Part shown: piece after piece, positions 1 through 12,028 of the stretch
Position numbering within the stretch: position 1 is the first letter of the stretch
How the letters are laid out: every line of letters begins with the position of its first letter
NCBI GenBank assembly: GCA_034770075.1
Contig: CM068380.1
Coordinates: 38,768,695 to 38,832,694, forward strand
DNA: 64,000 nucleotides
Direction of reading: 5' to 3'
From: Aralia elata
Taxonomy: Eukaryota > Streptophyta > Magnoliopsida > Apiales > Araliaceae
The notes under the pieces: model-generated
Told to the model about the DNA's origin: nothing
What the model saw: the letters and a program-made list of their open reading frames with translations, nothing else
The model's database searches: none
Translations under genes and position numbers: made by a program

Positions 1-3000
1 AATGTAGAGGGAACTCCACCAAACCCAATGCAAGATTTTGTGAACATGATGGCAGAAGCCTTGCGGAATCAAACCACTACTACAGGAAATCAGGCAGGCA
101 ACCACTTAGCCAATTTTAAGGACTTCAAGGCAGTAGGGCCTCCGGAGTTTAGAGGAACAGCGAACCCGATAGAGGCCCAGTCGTGGATAAAGGAGATTGA
201 AAAGGCCTTTGTCATTGCTAGAGTCGCTGAGGAGCAGAAGACAATTTTTGCTACCTACCTAATGAAAGATGAGGCTAACTTTTGGTGGGAAGCCAATCAG
301 AACAAAGCTGGAACTGGAGTCGTGGCGTGGGAAGCTTTCAAGACGTTGTTTTTCGAGAATTACTTTCCTGAGAGTACGCAGGCGAAAATGGAAATCAAGT
401 TTTTGGAATTGAAGCAAGAAAATTTGTCAGTGTCAGAGTACGCTGCAAAATTTAATGAATTGGCTAGATTCGCCCCACATCAGGTGGATACTGAGGTGAG
501 GAAGGCCAGGAGATTCGAGAATGGATTAAAACCGTGGATCTACAGCAAGGTAGCGGTTTTGCAAATTACATCGTTCTCAACCTTGTTGGAAAAAGCTCTT
601 ATTGCTGAAGGTGGGAGTGAAGCGGTTTCGAAATATAATCGGGAAAGGAACAAAAAGAAGGTAGAAGGAGGAAATATAAATGTTAGCGGTGGTGGCAGCA
701 ACAGCAGGAAGCGTCAATGGAGCAGTGGGGGTAGCAATTCTGAAATCCAGCAAGGGAGCATACAACAGAAAAGGCAGGTATGTGGGAATTGCGGAAAGGG
801 TCACTCGGGAGAGTGCATGAAGGGAAAGATGGTATGTTATACCTGTGGACAAGAAGGGCATATCTCACCCAATTGTCCTAAGGCGAAGAAAGGAGGTTGC
901 TTCAATTGTGGAGAGATAGGACATCGGAGCAAGGAATGTCCCCGAAAGAGAAACATGGATGGCGGAAATGGCAATAGGGGCAACAACTCGAGAGCAACCA
1001 GTGGAGGACCAGCCCAGCCAAATAAGCCAACAGCGAGGACCTTCAACATGACAGTACAAGATGTTGTGGCATCCAGAGAGGTGGTGTCAGGTATTATTCC
1101 AATCAACAATATATATGCCTATGTGCTATTTGATTCGGAAGCTTCATGCTCTTTTGTTTCTGATGAATTTGCTCAAAGACTTAATTTGCCTAGTGAACTG
1201 TTAGAACACCCGATGAATGTAGAAGTAGCGAACAAAAAGATTATCCTCGTAAACTACATTTATAAGAATTGTTGTGCTGATGTGAGAGGGTTTAAGCTTA
1301 ACGTGGACTTGTTGCCGATTCGTCTTGGAGAATTCGATGTAATCCTTGGGATGGACTGGTTAGCAAGCCACGGGGCGGTCATTGACCGTAAGAAAAAGTA
1401 CGTACACCTGCAGACTCCGGGTAAGTCGAAGGTGGTGTACTATGGTAGTAAATCGCCGAGACAATCTTGTTGTTTGACGATGATGCAAGCGAAGAGATTG
1501 CTTAAGAAGGGTTGTATAGCTTATTTGGCTCACGTGGTAGATACTCGACGGGTCGAGGGTGAACTGAGTCAGATACCCGTCGTAAGGGAATTCGCTGATG
1601 TCTTCCCAGATGAAATTCTGGGATTGCCGCCAGATAGAGAGATAGAATTTGTGATTGACTTGGTACCCGGGACGGCACCAATATCTAAGGCGCCTTACCG
1701 AATGGCACCAGTAGAGATGAAAGAACTGATGGTTCAATTGCAGGAACTGTTAGACAAAGGCTATATCAGACCGAGCGTGTCACCATGGGGAGCGTCAGTT
1801 TTGTTCGTAAAAAAGAAGGATGGCTCGATGAGGCTTTGTATCGATTACCGTGAGTTGAACAAAGTTACGATTAAGAATAAGTATCCGCTACCCAGGATAG
1901 ACGATCTGTTTGATCAACTCAAGGGAGCGAAATACTTTTCGAAGATCGATCTAAGGACGGGCTATCATCAACTAAGGGTGAGACAGGAGGATATCCCGAA
2001 GACGGCATTCAGAACTCGTTATGGACATTTCGAGTTTCTGGTTATGTCATTTGGCCTGACAAATGCACCAGCGGCATTCATGGATATGATGAACAGAGTG
2101 TTCAAGCAGTATTTGGACACGTTCGTGGTAGTATTCATCGATGACATCTTGGTGTATTCAGTAATGGAGGAAGAACATGTTGAACATCTAAGGATTGCCT
2201 TGGAGTCATTAAGAAGGGAGAAACTGTACGCGAAGTTTTCAAAGTGTGAATTTTGGTTGCAGAGGGTGCAGTTTCTAGGACACGTCATTGACAGCAATGG
2301 TGTTTCGGTGGACCCAGCAAAGGTGGAAGCCATTATCAACTGGGAGCAGCCAAAGACGCCAACGAAGATCAGAAGTTTCCTAGGGTTAGCGGGATACTAT
2401 TGGAGATTCATCCAGAATTTTTCGAAGATAGCATCACCGTTGACCAATCTAACTAGAAAGACGGTAAAGTTCGTTTGGACAGAGAAGTGCGAGGAGAGTT
2501 TCTTGGAGTTGAAGAAGAGACTTAGCCACGCACCAGTGTTGGCATTACCGGACGACACTGGAGGTTTTGTAGTATACAGTGATGCGTCACACAAGGACCT
2601 TGGTTGTGTACTAATGCAGCACGGCAGGGTCATTGCGTACGCTTCACGCCAGCTAAAGGACTATGAGAAGGGATACCCGACTCATGATCTGGAGTTAGCA
2701 GCAGTAGTGTTCACCTTGAAGATTTGGAGGCACTACTTATATGGAGAGAGGTGCGAGATATATACAGATCACAAAAGTCTGAAATATATCTTCACTTAGA
2801 AGGAGCTGAATATGAGGCAGCGCCGATGGTTAGAATTGATCAAGGATTACGATTGTGAAATTCTGTACCATCCAGGCAAAGCAAATGTAGTGGCAGATGC
2901 CCTGAGTAGGAAAGGCAGAGAGAAATTGATGAGGCTTACAACTCAGGCAGAGCTGATAAAGGACTTTGGACGCTTGGAACTGGAAGTTCAGTATCCAATG

Positions 3001-4470
3001 GAGACGGACAAAAAATTGTTCACCATGACAATAGGTCCGACTCTGCTGGATAAGATAAAGGAGGCCCAAGAATTTGATGAGGAATGCATTGGCATTAAGA
3101 AGCAACTGTCGGAAGGAAAAACGTTGAAGTTCAAGGTTGACAGCACAGGTCTGCTAAGGTTCGAGGGAAGGATCTGGATACCCTATGTACCCGACTTAAG
3201 GGAAGAAATCTTGCAGGAGGCCCATAATACGAGATTTTCGGTACATCCGGGTAGCACCAAGATGTATCAAGATCTTCGTCAACATTATTGGTGGCCGCAT
3301 TTGAAAGGGGAGGTTGCAGAATTCGTCAGTCGGTGTTTAACTTGTCAGAGGGTCAAGGCAGAGCACCAACGGCCGAGCGGATTGTTGCAACCCTTAGAGA
3401 TTCCCGAGTGGAAGTGGGAGCACATCACTATGGATTTTGTGGTAGGACTCCCGACAACACAAAAGGGTCTAGACGCCATCTGGGTGATCGTAGATCGTTT
3501 GACCAAGTCTGCCCATTTTCTACCGATCAAGATCAGGTACAAATTGGAACAGTTGGCGAAACTCTACGTGAAGGAGATAGTATCGCGACATGGAGTACCG
3601 GTGTCTATTGTATCTGATAGAGATCCGCGCTTCATGTCAAATTTTTGGAGAAGCCTACAGGAGAGACTGGGAACAAAACTAAGCATGAGTACGGCGTATC
3701 ATCCTCAGACTGATGGTCAGAGTGAGCGAACAATTCAGACCTTAGAGGATATGCTTCGGGCAGTTGTGATGGACTTAGGGGGCAACTGGGACGATCATTG
3801 GCCCTTGGTAGAGTTCGCTTACAACAATAGTTATCACGCTAGCATCGGTATGCCACCGTATGAAGCGCTATATGGGAGAAAGTGTCGAACGCCGTTGTGT
3901 TGGGATGAAGTTGATGAACGGAGATTGTTGGGACCAAAATTGGTACAACAAACCGTGGAAATCATTAAAGTAATAAGACAGCGGTTAGTAGCAGCCCAGG
4001 ATCGTCAGAAGAAGTATGCCGACTTACATCGTCAGAAGCGAGACTTTGAAGTTGGCAGCTATGTATTTTTGAAGGTATCTCCCTGGAAAGGGAAGATCAG
4101 CTTTGGAAAGAGGGGCAAGCTGAGCCCTAGGTTCATAGGACCTTTTGAAATATTAAGGAGTATAGGCGAAGTGGCATACGAGGTAGCATTACCCCCTGAG
4201 CTTGAGCACATTCACAACGTGTTTCATGTATCAGTGTTGCGTCCGTATAAGCCAGATTACAAGCATGTCATCTCCTATGAGCCAATTCAAGTCGAAAAGG
4301 ACTTATCGTACGAGGAGATTCCTGTCCAAATACTTGATAGGAAGGAGCAAACGCTGAGGAATAAAACCATTCATTCGGTTAAAGTACTCTGGAGGAATCA
4401 CGCGATGGAAGAAGCCACGTGGGAACTCGAGGAGAAGATGAGAGCAAATTACCCCCAGTTATTTGAGTAA
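1..4470 (+). pseudogene. Tekay A gag-pol polyprotein, one nonsense codon and altered protease site
   Basis: The frame is open from base 1 to 4470 except for TAG at 2797-2799, where the two minus-strand relatives have CGA and CAA. The ATG at 28 is internal; the true start is outside. Domains in order: retrotransposon gag (about 110-600); three zinc knuckles (about 781-945; spacing CX2CX3HX4C, then CX2CX4HX4C twice); protease around 1126-1160; reverse transcriptase with FIDD at about 2134-2151; RNase H with YSDAS at about 2573-2590; integrase zinc finger (about 3220-3354) and D,D,E core (D near 3433, D near 3616, E near 3724); GPF/Y module; and a C-terminal chromodomain-like segment (about 4300-4467). 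The protease reads Asp-Ser-Glu at 1132-1140 where copies B and E read Asp-Ser-Gly. No other break was seen, so this is the least damaged polyprotein here. Confidence 0.93.
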
Positions 4471-4504
4471 CCTTAGATTGAAATTCCGAGGACGGAATTT
4501 TTAT

Positions 4505-4517
4505 AAGGGGGAGAGGA
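4505..4517 (+). other. Polypurine tract of element A
   Basis: AAGGGGGAGAGGA lies directly before the LTR start TGTAATGTCC and 34 bases after the gag-pol stop. It would prime plus-strand DNA synthesis. The same tract lies at the matching place in B (20080-20092) and E (45019-45031). Confidence 0.88.
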
Positions 4518-5555
4518 TGTAATGTCCAGGAATTTTCAAACATTGTATCAAATTTATTTTGATAAATAAAATTCATTTTATATAAATTTATGAATTTAAT
4601 TTGGATCCATGTAAGAATTATTGTTTAATTAAATAATTATATGGTCCAATAATTTTCTTACATTAGAAAGGGCTCATTAATAGTTTGATTTAAATTAGTG
4701 GGCTAACCCTAAGAATTTAATTGCAAGAAAATTTGGAAGAAAATTCAATAAATAATTTTATCACTATCGAATGTAATAATCCGAATGAGAAATTATTGGT
4801 AAGACAAATATTTTAATTAATTAATTGAATTAATTATTCACTTTAAATATTATAATATAATGTGGTTAATTTAAAGTGGGTCACTAATCTTTTATTTAGA
4901 TGGACCCATTTCTTTATTTCTAATTTGGACCCAAATTCCTTTTTATTCCTATCGGGCTAGGTTCATTTTTCTTTTATTTTCCGGATTGGGCCGAACCCAT
5001 TTTATTTTATTTTGAGCCCAATACCTAAAACCAGTTGGTTTGAATAAATTGGGTCGATCCATTCTATTTCATTCCAGTCGGGTTGAACCCATGGTGTTAG
5101 GGTAATATGATGACCGGTAAGTAATTTGGGGGAAAGGTCCACACCGGCAAATCAAATTGGGTGCAGAGCAATATCTGATGGAAACCTAGCGACCTAAGCC
5201 TTCAATCAATCAGACGAAACTAGTAAGGGAAGACAAGAGGCTCGGCAGGTCTGCGTCGGCACGTGAGGGTGTGAAGAGGGCCGACGGCACAGACTGGAAG
5301 GGGCAACGACCAGTGGGTTAACCAAGGTGTGAGGCGGACAAGCGGGAGAATCATGGACGACCGAGCGTTTGACGAACGGACCAACGGGTTCAAGCTAACG
5401 GCGATTCGACCGATGGGAGGCGCCGCTCGAAGATTCGACGGTACAACTGGGTTGATGGGGCTGGAAGGGAACCGTCAGTCGCCGCCTCCTTCCTACCGAC
5501 GGTCAGTGACTCAATTAATTGGGGTAATACCCAGCTAGTTGAGTAAACGAAATTC

Positions 5556-5563
5556 TATAAATT
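5556..5563 (+). promoter_or_regulatory. TATA box candidate in the A LTR
   Basis: TATAAATT follows a stretch (5514-5545) resembling AATTGGGGTAATACCCAG. The same TATAAATT, preceded by a related stretch, occurs in the solo LTR (15512-15519) and, on the minus strand, in the B and shared LTRs (19097-19104, 44035-44042). Conservation in place and context suggests the element's promoter; the start site was not determined. Confidence 0.6.
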
Positions 5564-6269
5564 GGGTATCCAGAGCCTTAAACCGAGCTGCTGAGATTTC
5601 AATTAAGGAGAGAAAATTACAGAGGGAAGAGGGAGACAAGGGAAGGCCAGCCATTAGGGATCGACCTCGGCATAGCCCAACTTTAAGGTATAAGAGGAGG
5701 TCTATTTTGGCCTAAACTGCTGTGTGCTTCCTCTGTTTATTGTAATTAATTCTATCGATATTTTTTTTATTTTTGGTGAAATCTGTGTATGGAATCCTTT
5801 GTTTGTTTTGATTGATTTTGGTTGCTAAATTGCTTGGGAAAAATCTGTGTAATGAAGAACCATAATAGGTTCAGGCAACGAGTGTTGTACTGTGCATAGG
5901 CTGGTGTTGAGTCTCTGTGTGCCCACCCAGTGTTTGTGTTAATGCCTGCATAAATTGTTCTTCATTTGGTACCAATGGTGCAGTCAGTAACATGGTTATA
6001 AAAATCAAACGTTGGCTTTCTTTTGGTACGATGATGTTGTGCTAGTTACGGACTGTTCTGTGCTTTATATTGGGTTGTGTTGCTATTGTATTGTATTGTT
6101 GTGAAACTCTGGAAATAGATGAACCTTAAGGTTCTGGCAGTATGAGTTATTGGAAACAAGCTAGCATTGCGTTTTAGGATGCATAGCAGATGTTTGTTGA
6201 AATGCCAAAACCAAACTGAGTTTCATATTGGGTATTAAATGTCTGCCAACACTGATCCAACGTAATAAG

Positions 6270-7370
6270 TAGTTATTATTTTTTTTAACAGGGAATAAAA
6301 GGGGATAAATACTTAATTAATGTCAAACATTAAATAGAGTTAATAAATATTTAATTATTTAGTAATAATAATTGAATATGAATAAAGTAAGGAAATAATT
6401 ATTATTTAGCGACAAATAATAAACAAGGAAAATAAGAATTGTTCAATGTATAAATGAATATGATGTATAAAATAGTTATTTATTTATGTAAATAAAGATA
6501 ATGACTATTGTTTAATTAACACTAAACAATAATTACTTGGTTAATAATAATCAAGTATAAATAAAGTTAATAAGTTAATTATTTATTATCTATTTTTAAA
6601 TAATAAATAAAGCTAATAAATATTTGATTATTGTTTAACTACCATTAATTAATAACCAAGTACGGATAAAATTAATAGATTAATTATTTATTATTTATCC
6701 TTAAATAATAAATAAAGTTAATAAATAGTTGATTATTGCTTAATTACTATTAAATAATAATCAAGTATGAATTAAGTAAATAATTTAATTATTTGTCAGT
6801 AAGTGATAAATAAAGATAACAAGTATTCAATTATTATTTAATTAATATTAAATAATAATTAAGTATGAATAAGTTAATAAAATAATTATTTATTATTGAG
6901 TAATAAATAAAGATATTAAATATTTGATTGTTATTAATGATTTAATGTGAGTAAAGTAAATTATTTATTCTCATTTAATAATAAGTAAAGATAATAAGAA
7001 CTTAATTCTTATTAACAATTAAGTATGGGTAGAGTGATACATTAATTTTCTAGTTAATGTTAAATAAGGGAAATAATTTCATAAGTTCTCTTGGAAGGGA
7101 ATAATAGCTAAGTATGAATGAATATTAAATAACCTATTTACTTGTTGCCACTATTAGCTAGTAATGCATTAATCAGTTTATTATTTAGAGTTGTAAATAA
7201 TAACTTGGGTTACTAAATATTGCTAAGTTGAATATCCCATAAGCATGATTAGTTAATTGAGATAATAACTGAGGGTCATTAAGTAATTTCTGATTAGCAC
7301 AATATTGATTAGTAATTTAATGTTAATGGAGTTAATAAAGGAATGCGAAATGTTTATTTTGCTAAATAAA
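6270..7370 (+). repeat. AT-rich degenerate repeat zone in the A LTR
   Basis: About 1.1 kb made almost only of variants of TTAATAAATAATTATTTATTATT and AATAATAATTAAGTATGAAT, each recurring every 60-100 bases with no fixed period. Equivalent zones occur in the other subfamily II LTR copies. Confidence 0.75.
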
Positions 7371-8091
7371 TAGCATAAGTAAGCGTATCGACGTACCACT
7401 ACGCAGTACTAATTGATAGACCGACATTATCTATGTTAGGTTCTTCAAGGCCAAATAGTTAAAGCTAGAATTATTTGTAGCTGAGCAAACAGACAAGTTC
7501 CTAACCCTAAACTTCTTACATTATTTCAAGTTCCCTAACTCAAACTCGAGTTATTATTTTCGAAGCATGTTAGTGAATAATTATTGTCGATTATTCACAT
7601 CTATACTGATTATTGAGATTCGCACATTGTGCAATTGAATTCCTATCCTATTATGATTGAACTGTAAATTTAATTAAAGTTCTTTCAAGTATGAATTGTT
7701 TATGAGATTGATCTACACTATTTGTATCAGCTAGATCCAGCATGTCTAAATTGGTTAAGACAATGGTATTTTAAAAGCTGTTCTTATTAAATTATTGTGG
7801 TAAGAACTCTTGGCTGAGAAAAGGATAAACTTGTTTAAGGCATGATATCAATGCTGGTTATTAAGTGTTTATGCATAAATCACGGGGTATGAGAGGCTGA
7901 TCCCCTCGATTACCAAAACTTTTTAAGAGGTCCAGCTTACATGCTGAGAACCTTGGAAAACGTCCTTGGTTATTTCAACCCACTCAGTAATTGGTATTCA
8001 ATTATTTGAATATTCAACTGTTGACTGATAATTCATATTTCTTCACAATTCTATACTGTTGTTGAACATTGAAAGCGAAATTTCCGTCTAT

Positions 8092-8159
8092 TCATGATAT
8101 ATCTCCCTTGCGTATAAACTTGCTAAGCAAACTAGTTGCTTACCCTTGCTATATCATGA
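8092..8159 (+). other. Conserved nested hairpin near the LTR 3' end (copy A)
   Basis: An outer 10-bp perfect inverted repeat TCATGATATA (8092-8101) / TATATCATGA (8150-8159) encloses an inner 6-bp stem AAGCAA (8125-8130) / TTGCTT (8136-8141). All five Tekay-type LTRs in the window keep the outer arms; in the B and shared LTRs the inner stem is GAGCAA/TTGCTC, a compensated change. The role is unknown. Confidence 0.65.
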
Positions 8160-8470
8160 TCTTCATTTCAGCTAAGGCAGAAACGTCTAGAGGAGACAAA
8201 GGAAAAGGGAAGGTGCAAGAGTAGATGCCCGATAGTGCCTATATACTAGTTATTATTGAATGTTGTTTGATTAAGTGAACCTTTTATTGTATTAAGGGTA
8301 CGTTTTATGTTAAGGTTAAAGAACCTTGGGACCAAAATTGTAAGACTTTATTGTTATTTCAATAAACAATGTATGTTTATTATTCCGCATTTAGTTAAAA
8401 AGTATGTTTGTCGTTGAGTATCGTGAGCACCGAATTTGAGGTTAGGAAACCCGGATTTGGGGGCGTCACA

Positions 8471-10404
8471 TAAAGACTTGAGGTTGTCCAGCTTATGTCA
8501 AAAGGTTTGAGTATGATAAGCTGAAGACTAGATCCGACAAGTGTAGATTTGTGGGATATGCTAAAGAAAGTTTAGGATATTATTTCTATCATCCTACTGA
8601 TCAAAAGGTGTTTGTAGCAAAACACACTACCTTCTTGGAAAAGGAGTTTATCCTTGAAGGGGTCAGTGGGAGTAAGATATATCTTGAAGAAGTTCAAGAA
8701 CCACAAAATACTCCGGATCAAAGTCAGGTACCTGACAAAGTAGAAGAACCTACTGTACCACAACCTATTGGTAAATCTAGAAGAGTACCGAAGATACCTG
8801 AAAGGTATGGATTCATTATAGAGGATGATGATGAACCATTGACTTACGAAGAGGCTATGAGTAGTGAAGACTCATAGAAATGGCTAGAAGCCATGAAATC
8901 CGAGATGGACTCCATGTATGAAAACCAAGTATGGACTTTGGTTTCACCACCTGGGGGCATTAAGCCTATTGGGTGTAAATGGGTCTTTAAGAGAAAGACT
9001 GGAGCAGATGGCAAGGTAGAGACCTATAAGGCCCGACTGGTTGCAAAAGGTTTCAAACAAAGACAAGGAGTTGACTATGATAAAACCCTCTCACCAGTAG
9101 CTATGCTCAAGTTCATTCAGATTTTGCTTGCAATTGCAGCTTATTATGACTACGAGATCTGGCAAATGGACGTGAAAACGGCATTCCTCAATGGAGAGCT
9201 TGAGGAGAATGTATATATGATACAGCTAAAGGGCTTTGTTTCAACGGTTGGAACAAACCACGTCTGTAAGCTGCAACGATCTATTTATGGATTGAAGTAA
9301 GCTTCTCGAAGATGGAACATCCGTTTTGATGAGATAATCAAAAGGTTTGATTTTATCAAAAATGAGGATGAACCTTTTGTGTACAAGAAGGTTAGTGGGA
9401 GCGCTGTTTCATTTCTTGTATTATATGTTGATGATATATTACTGATAGGGAATGATGTTCCTATGCTACAGTCGATCAAAATTTGGTTATCTAAACACTT
9501 CTCCATGAAGGACTTGGGTGAGGCATCCTATATTTTGGGGATAAAGATCTATAGAGATAGATCTAAGAGGATGCTGGGCTTGACCCAAGGAAAGTACATT
9601 GACTCGATGCTAAAGAAGTTTAGCATGGAAGATTCCAAGAGAGGTCTCATGCCGATGAGCCATAGAATACATCTCTCTAAGAAACAGGCCCCAAAGACAC
9701 CTGAGGAGAGAGACCGGATGAGTAAGATTCCTTATGCTTCCGCAATATGATCTATCATGTACGGTATGATATGTACTAAACCAGATGTCGCTCATGCACT
9801 TAGTGTAACGAGCAGATATCAGTCGAATCTAGGAGAAGAGCACTGGAAGGCTGTGAAAAACATCCTAAAGTACTTGAGAAGAACTAAGGATGTATTTCTA
9901 CTCTACGATGGGTCTGAGTTGAAACTAGAGGGCTATACAGACTCAAGTTTTCAAACGGACCAAGATGACAGTCAATCCGTTTCAGGGTATGTGTTTACCT
10001 TAAACGGTGGCGTAGTGAGTTGGAAAAGTTCCAAGCAGCAAACAGTTGCTGATTCAGTGACAGAGGCAGAGTACAAAGCTGCAAGTGAAGCTGCAAAGGA
10101 AGCTGTTTGGATGAAGAAGTTCATAACTGAACTTGGAGTGGTTCATAGCATTAGAGGAGTCGTACCTTTATTCTGTGACAACAATGGAGCTGTTGCGTAG
10201 GCTAAGGAACCCAGGTCTTATCAGAAATCCAAACACGTGTTGCGGCGGTTTCATTTGATTAGGGAGATCATTGAAAGAAGAGATGTAACCTTGGAGCGTG
10301 TGGACTCTCAAGACAACATTGCAGATCCATTTACTAAAGCTTTAACTCAACAACAGTTTGATCGTCACTTAGAGAAAATGAGTATTAGATACCATGGCGA
10401 TTGA
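8471..10404 (+). pseudogene. Ty1/copia pol remnant (RT-RNase H) with five nonsense codons
   Basis: One frame runs from about 8472 to the stop at 10402-10404. Recognisable parts: integrase C-terminal tail (WGCPAYVKR-type motif at about 8480-8510, with TGA for Trp at 8478-8480); reverse transcriptase with QMDVKTAFLNGE at about 9163-9200 and YVDD at about 9424-9435; and RNase H with the ADSVTEAEY motif at about 10050 and a KHVLRRFHLIRE stretch at about 10228-10263. In-frame stops lie at 8478, 8875, 9298, 9748 and 10198. At four of them family sequences usually carry Trp, Gln (twice) or Gly; no frameshift was found. The protein is dead but recently so. The clade within copia was not assigned. Confidence 0.9.
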
Positions 10405-10413
10405 CTTTAGTGC

Positions 10414-10424
10414 AAGTGGGAGAT
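10414..10424 (+). other. Copia polypurine tract
   Basis: AAGTGGGAGAT precedes the proposed LTR start. AAGTGGGAGA followed by TTG is the usual arrangement at this place in plant copia elements. Confidence 0.65.
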
Positions 10425-11601
10425 TGAAAGTAGTATGCACACAAGCCAATCATATTTGATATGATGTAGCATATACTTTGTAATCTTATTCATTTATTAA
10501 TAAAAGAATTATTTTTCTTAAAAGGTATTTTATATTATCTACATGGTGCTGCTATATTAAATGTGATAAACCCATAGTTTTGAGCAATGCTTTTAGAATT
10601 ATGATGATGATCATGCTAATGAGATCTAAATTCTAGATACATCATATCAAATTATCATAATAATGATCATGGTGCTGCTATATTAAATGTGATTTATTTT
10701 TATTTTATTTATTTTCAATTAAGATAAAAGGTTTATTTTTAATTGGAATATGATTAAAATTAAAAGTTTTTATTTTAACTTGGAATTGGATTCTACATTA
10801 ACTAGAATAAAGGAGTTTATTCACATATGGAATAGGATTCTATGTTTCCTAGAATAAAGGAGTTTATTCACATATGGAATAGGATTTCATGTTTCCTTAA
10901 AAATAAAGATGTTTATTTTGATAAGGAATAGGATTTAACATATTTTATTTTTCCAAGCAATTTTAAGTTAAAATAAAGGAGTTTATTTTGAACATGAAAT
11001 TGGTTTCCATGTTAATTAAAATAAAGGAGTTTATTTTGATTTGGAATTTGATTAAAAATAAAGGAGTTTATTTTTATTCAAAATTGGATAAAATAAAAAT
11101 AAATAAGTTTATTATGATTTGAATTTTGATTAAAATAAAGGAGTTTATTTTTGTTTCAAAATTAGATTTCTAGTAAACTTTTAATTGCCCATTAAATGAT
11201 ATCAATGCATATATGGAATGGTTTTATTATTCATGAGATGAATGTTATTTATTGATACATATGGAGATATGTATGATAATAAATAGAGATTGAGTATGGA
11301 CTACTGGTCAATGTGTGATTGGATTTATTTTAGTGGATGCTTGAATGAATGGATTTTTTTATAAATGGGGTCTGCGTACCTCGTCTTCTCTAGTTTTTCT
11401 TGATGTAAATTCTATCTTCCTCCTATGTACCTCCCCTTGACTGCTGATCAAGGTTTCTATTTATTATAAATAGTTTATGTAATAGGTTTTGTTAGAATTA
11501 CTTGAAGAATTGGAGACAAAAGAGCAAGGAGCGCTTGAAGACCCATTTGTAATGGAGCCCGGGTTTAAATGTAATAGTTATATTTAAATTTAATTCTTTC
11601 A
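10425..11601 (+). repeat. 3' LTR of the copia element
   Basis: Proposed limits rest on the terminal inverted repeat TGAAAG (10425-10430) and CTTTCA (11596-11601), which gives 1,177 bp, and on the polypurine tract just before. The 5' LTR is outside the window, so the right end is not confirmed by comparison. AT-rich throughout. Confidence 0.6.
10806..11149 (+). repeat. Seven copies of an AATAAA-N4-TTTATT palindrome in the copia LTR
   Basis: Core AATAAAGGAGTTTATT at 10806, 10853, 10972, 11020, 11057 and 11134, plus a GATG-spaced copy at 10902. The flanks (for example CACATATGGAATAGGATT) are also repeated between the first copies. Spacing varies from 37 to 77 bases. Each core carries AATAAA on both strands. 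Confidence 0.8.
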
Positions 11602-12028
11602 CCCTAGGTTTGACCTTTTGGTTTACTTGGTAGCTCTAGTGAACCAAACTAGAATAAAAGTCAATAATCAATCCGAGTAGAATATAATATTCTATATGTG
11701 CATGATTACTATATATATATTATATATTATACAACATTCTTCGCACGTCAAATAATATGACGCGTATTATATATATATATATATATATATGTGCATGCGC
11801 GCTAAACAAGATGAGACAAATAATAATAAATCCCTCAAAGAAATTATATTAAGTTCTAAGCGTTCAAAGATATTTGGAATATCGAACGTCGCCTTCTAGC
11901 ATGGTAAAACAATAGAGTATTAAATATTTAATATGAGTTTGTTGTGTCACCACAAGGCAAATATTAAATATTTAAGATGTTGCATTATCATATTTGATGC
12001 TTATTCAGGAATTGAACATTACTGTTTT
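11602..12028. other. Unassigned AT-rich DNA between copia and Tekay B
   Basis: 427 bp without a recognisable gene or element. It contains a TATATA microsatellite and two copies of TATTAAATATTTAA (about 11918 and 11964). It may be the oldest insertion target or host DNA, or more copia LTR if the proposed LTR end is wrong. The last five bases, GTTTT (12024-12028), are the expected target-site duplicate of the Tekay tandem. Confidence 0.45.
11768..11790. repeat. (TA)n microsatellite
   Basis: An uninterrupted alternating TA run of 23 bases, flanked by CGCGTAT on the left and GTGCATGCGC on the right. Confidence 0.9.

Larger units (their letters stand above)
1..8470 (+). mobile_element. Tekay/Del-type Ty3/gypsy element A, 5'-truncated by window edge
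   Basis: Order on the plus strand is gag, protease, reverse transcriptase, RNase H, integrase with chromodomain, polypurine tract, 3' LTR, which is the layout of plant chromoviruses. The 5' LTR, primer site and gag start lie before the window. The right end is precise: the LTR closes with GTCACA at 8470 and copia coding sequence starts at once, so A inserted into the copia element. The five bases after the LTR are TAAAG; the same five bases are expected just before the missing 5' LTR. Clade assignment rests on the C-terminal chromodomain, the three zinc knuckles and the long (about 4-kb) LTR. Confidence 0.93.
4518..8470 (+). repeat. 3' LTR of Tekay element A
   Basis: Starts TGTAATGTCC after the polypurine tract and ends GTCACA; length 3,953 bp. 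The last 60 bases (with GAGCACCGAATTTGAGG) match the solo LTR at 27718-31496 better than the B/E LTRs, so A and that solo LTR form one subfamily. It holds a TATA box, a long AT-rich degenerate repeat and a hairpin, listed separately. The ORF at 5329-5538 inside it is short and not conserved and is not treated as a gene. Confidence 0.9.
8471..11601 (+). mobile_element. Ty1/copia element, 3' part, interrupted by Tekay A
   Basis: Copia pol coding sequence begins at the junction with the A LTR, inside the region just before reverse transcriptase, and runs to RNase H, a polypurine tract and a 3' LTR. Reverse transcriptase followed by RNase H, with integrase upstream (outside the window), is the Ty1/copia order. 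The 5' half must lie left of element A. It is the oldest layer seen at this end because A interrupts it. Confidence 0.88.

Noticed and set aside
2797..2799. Readthrough stop dividing A into two proteins
   Set aside because: The stop lies inside RNase H, relatives have CGA and CAA, and no other copy keeps it, so it is a plain nonsense mutation.
11602..12028. Host gene fragment or MITE
   Set aside because: No coding signal and no terminal inverted repeats with target duplication found.
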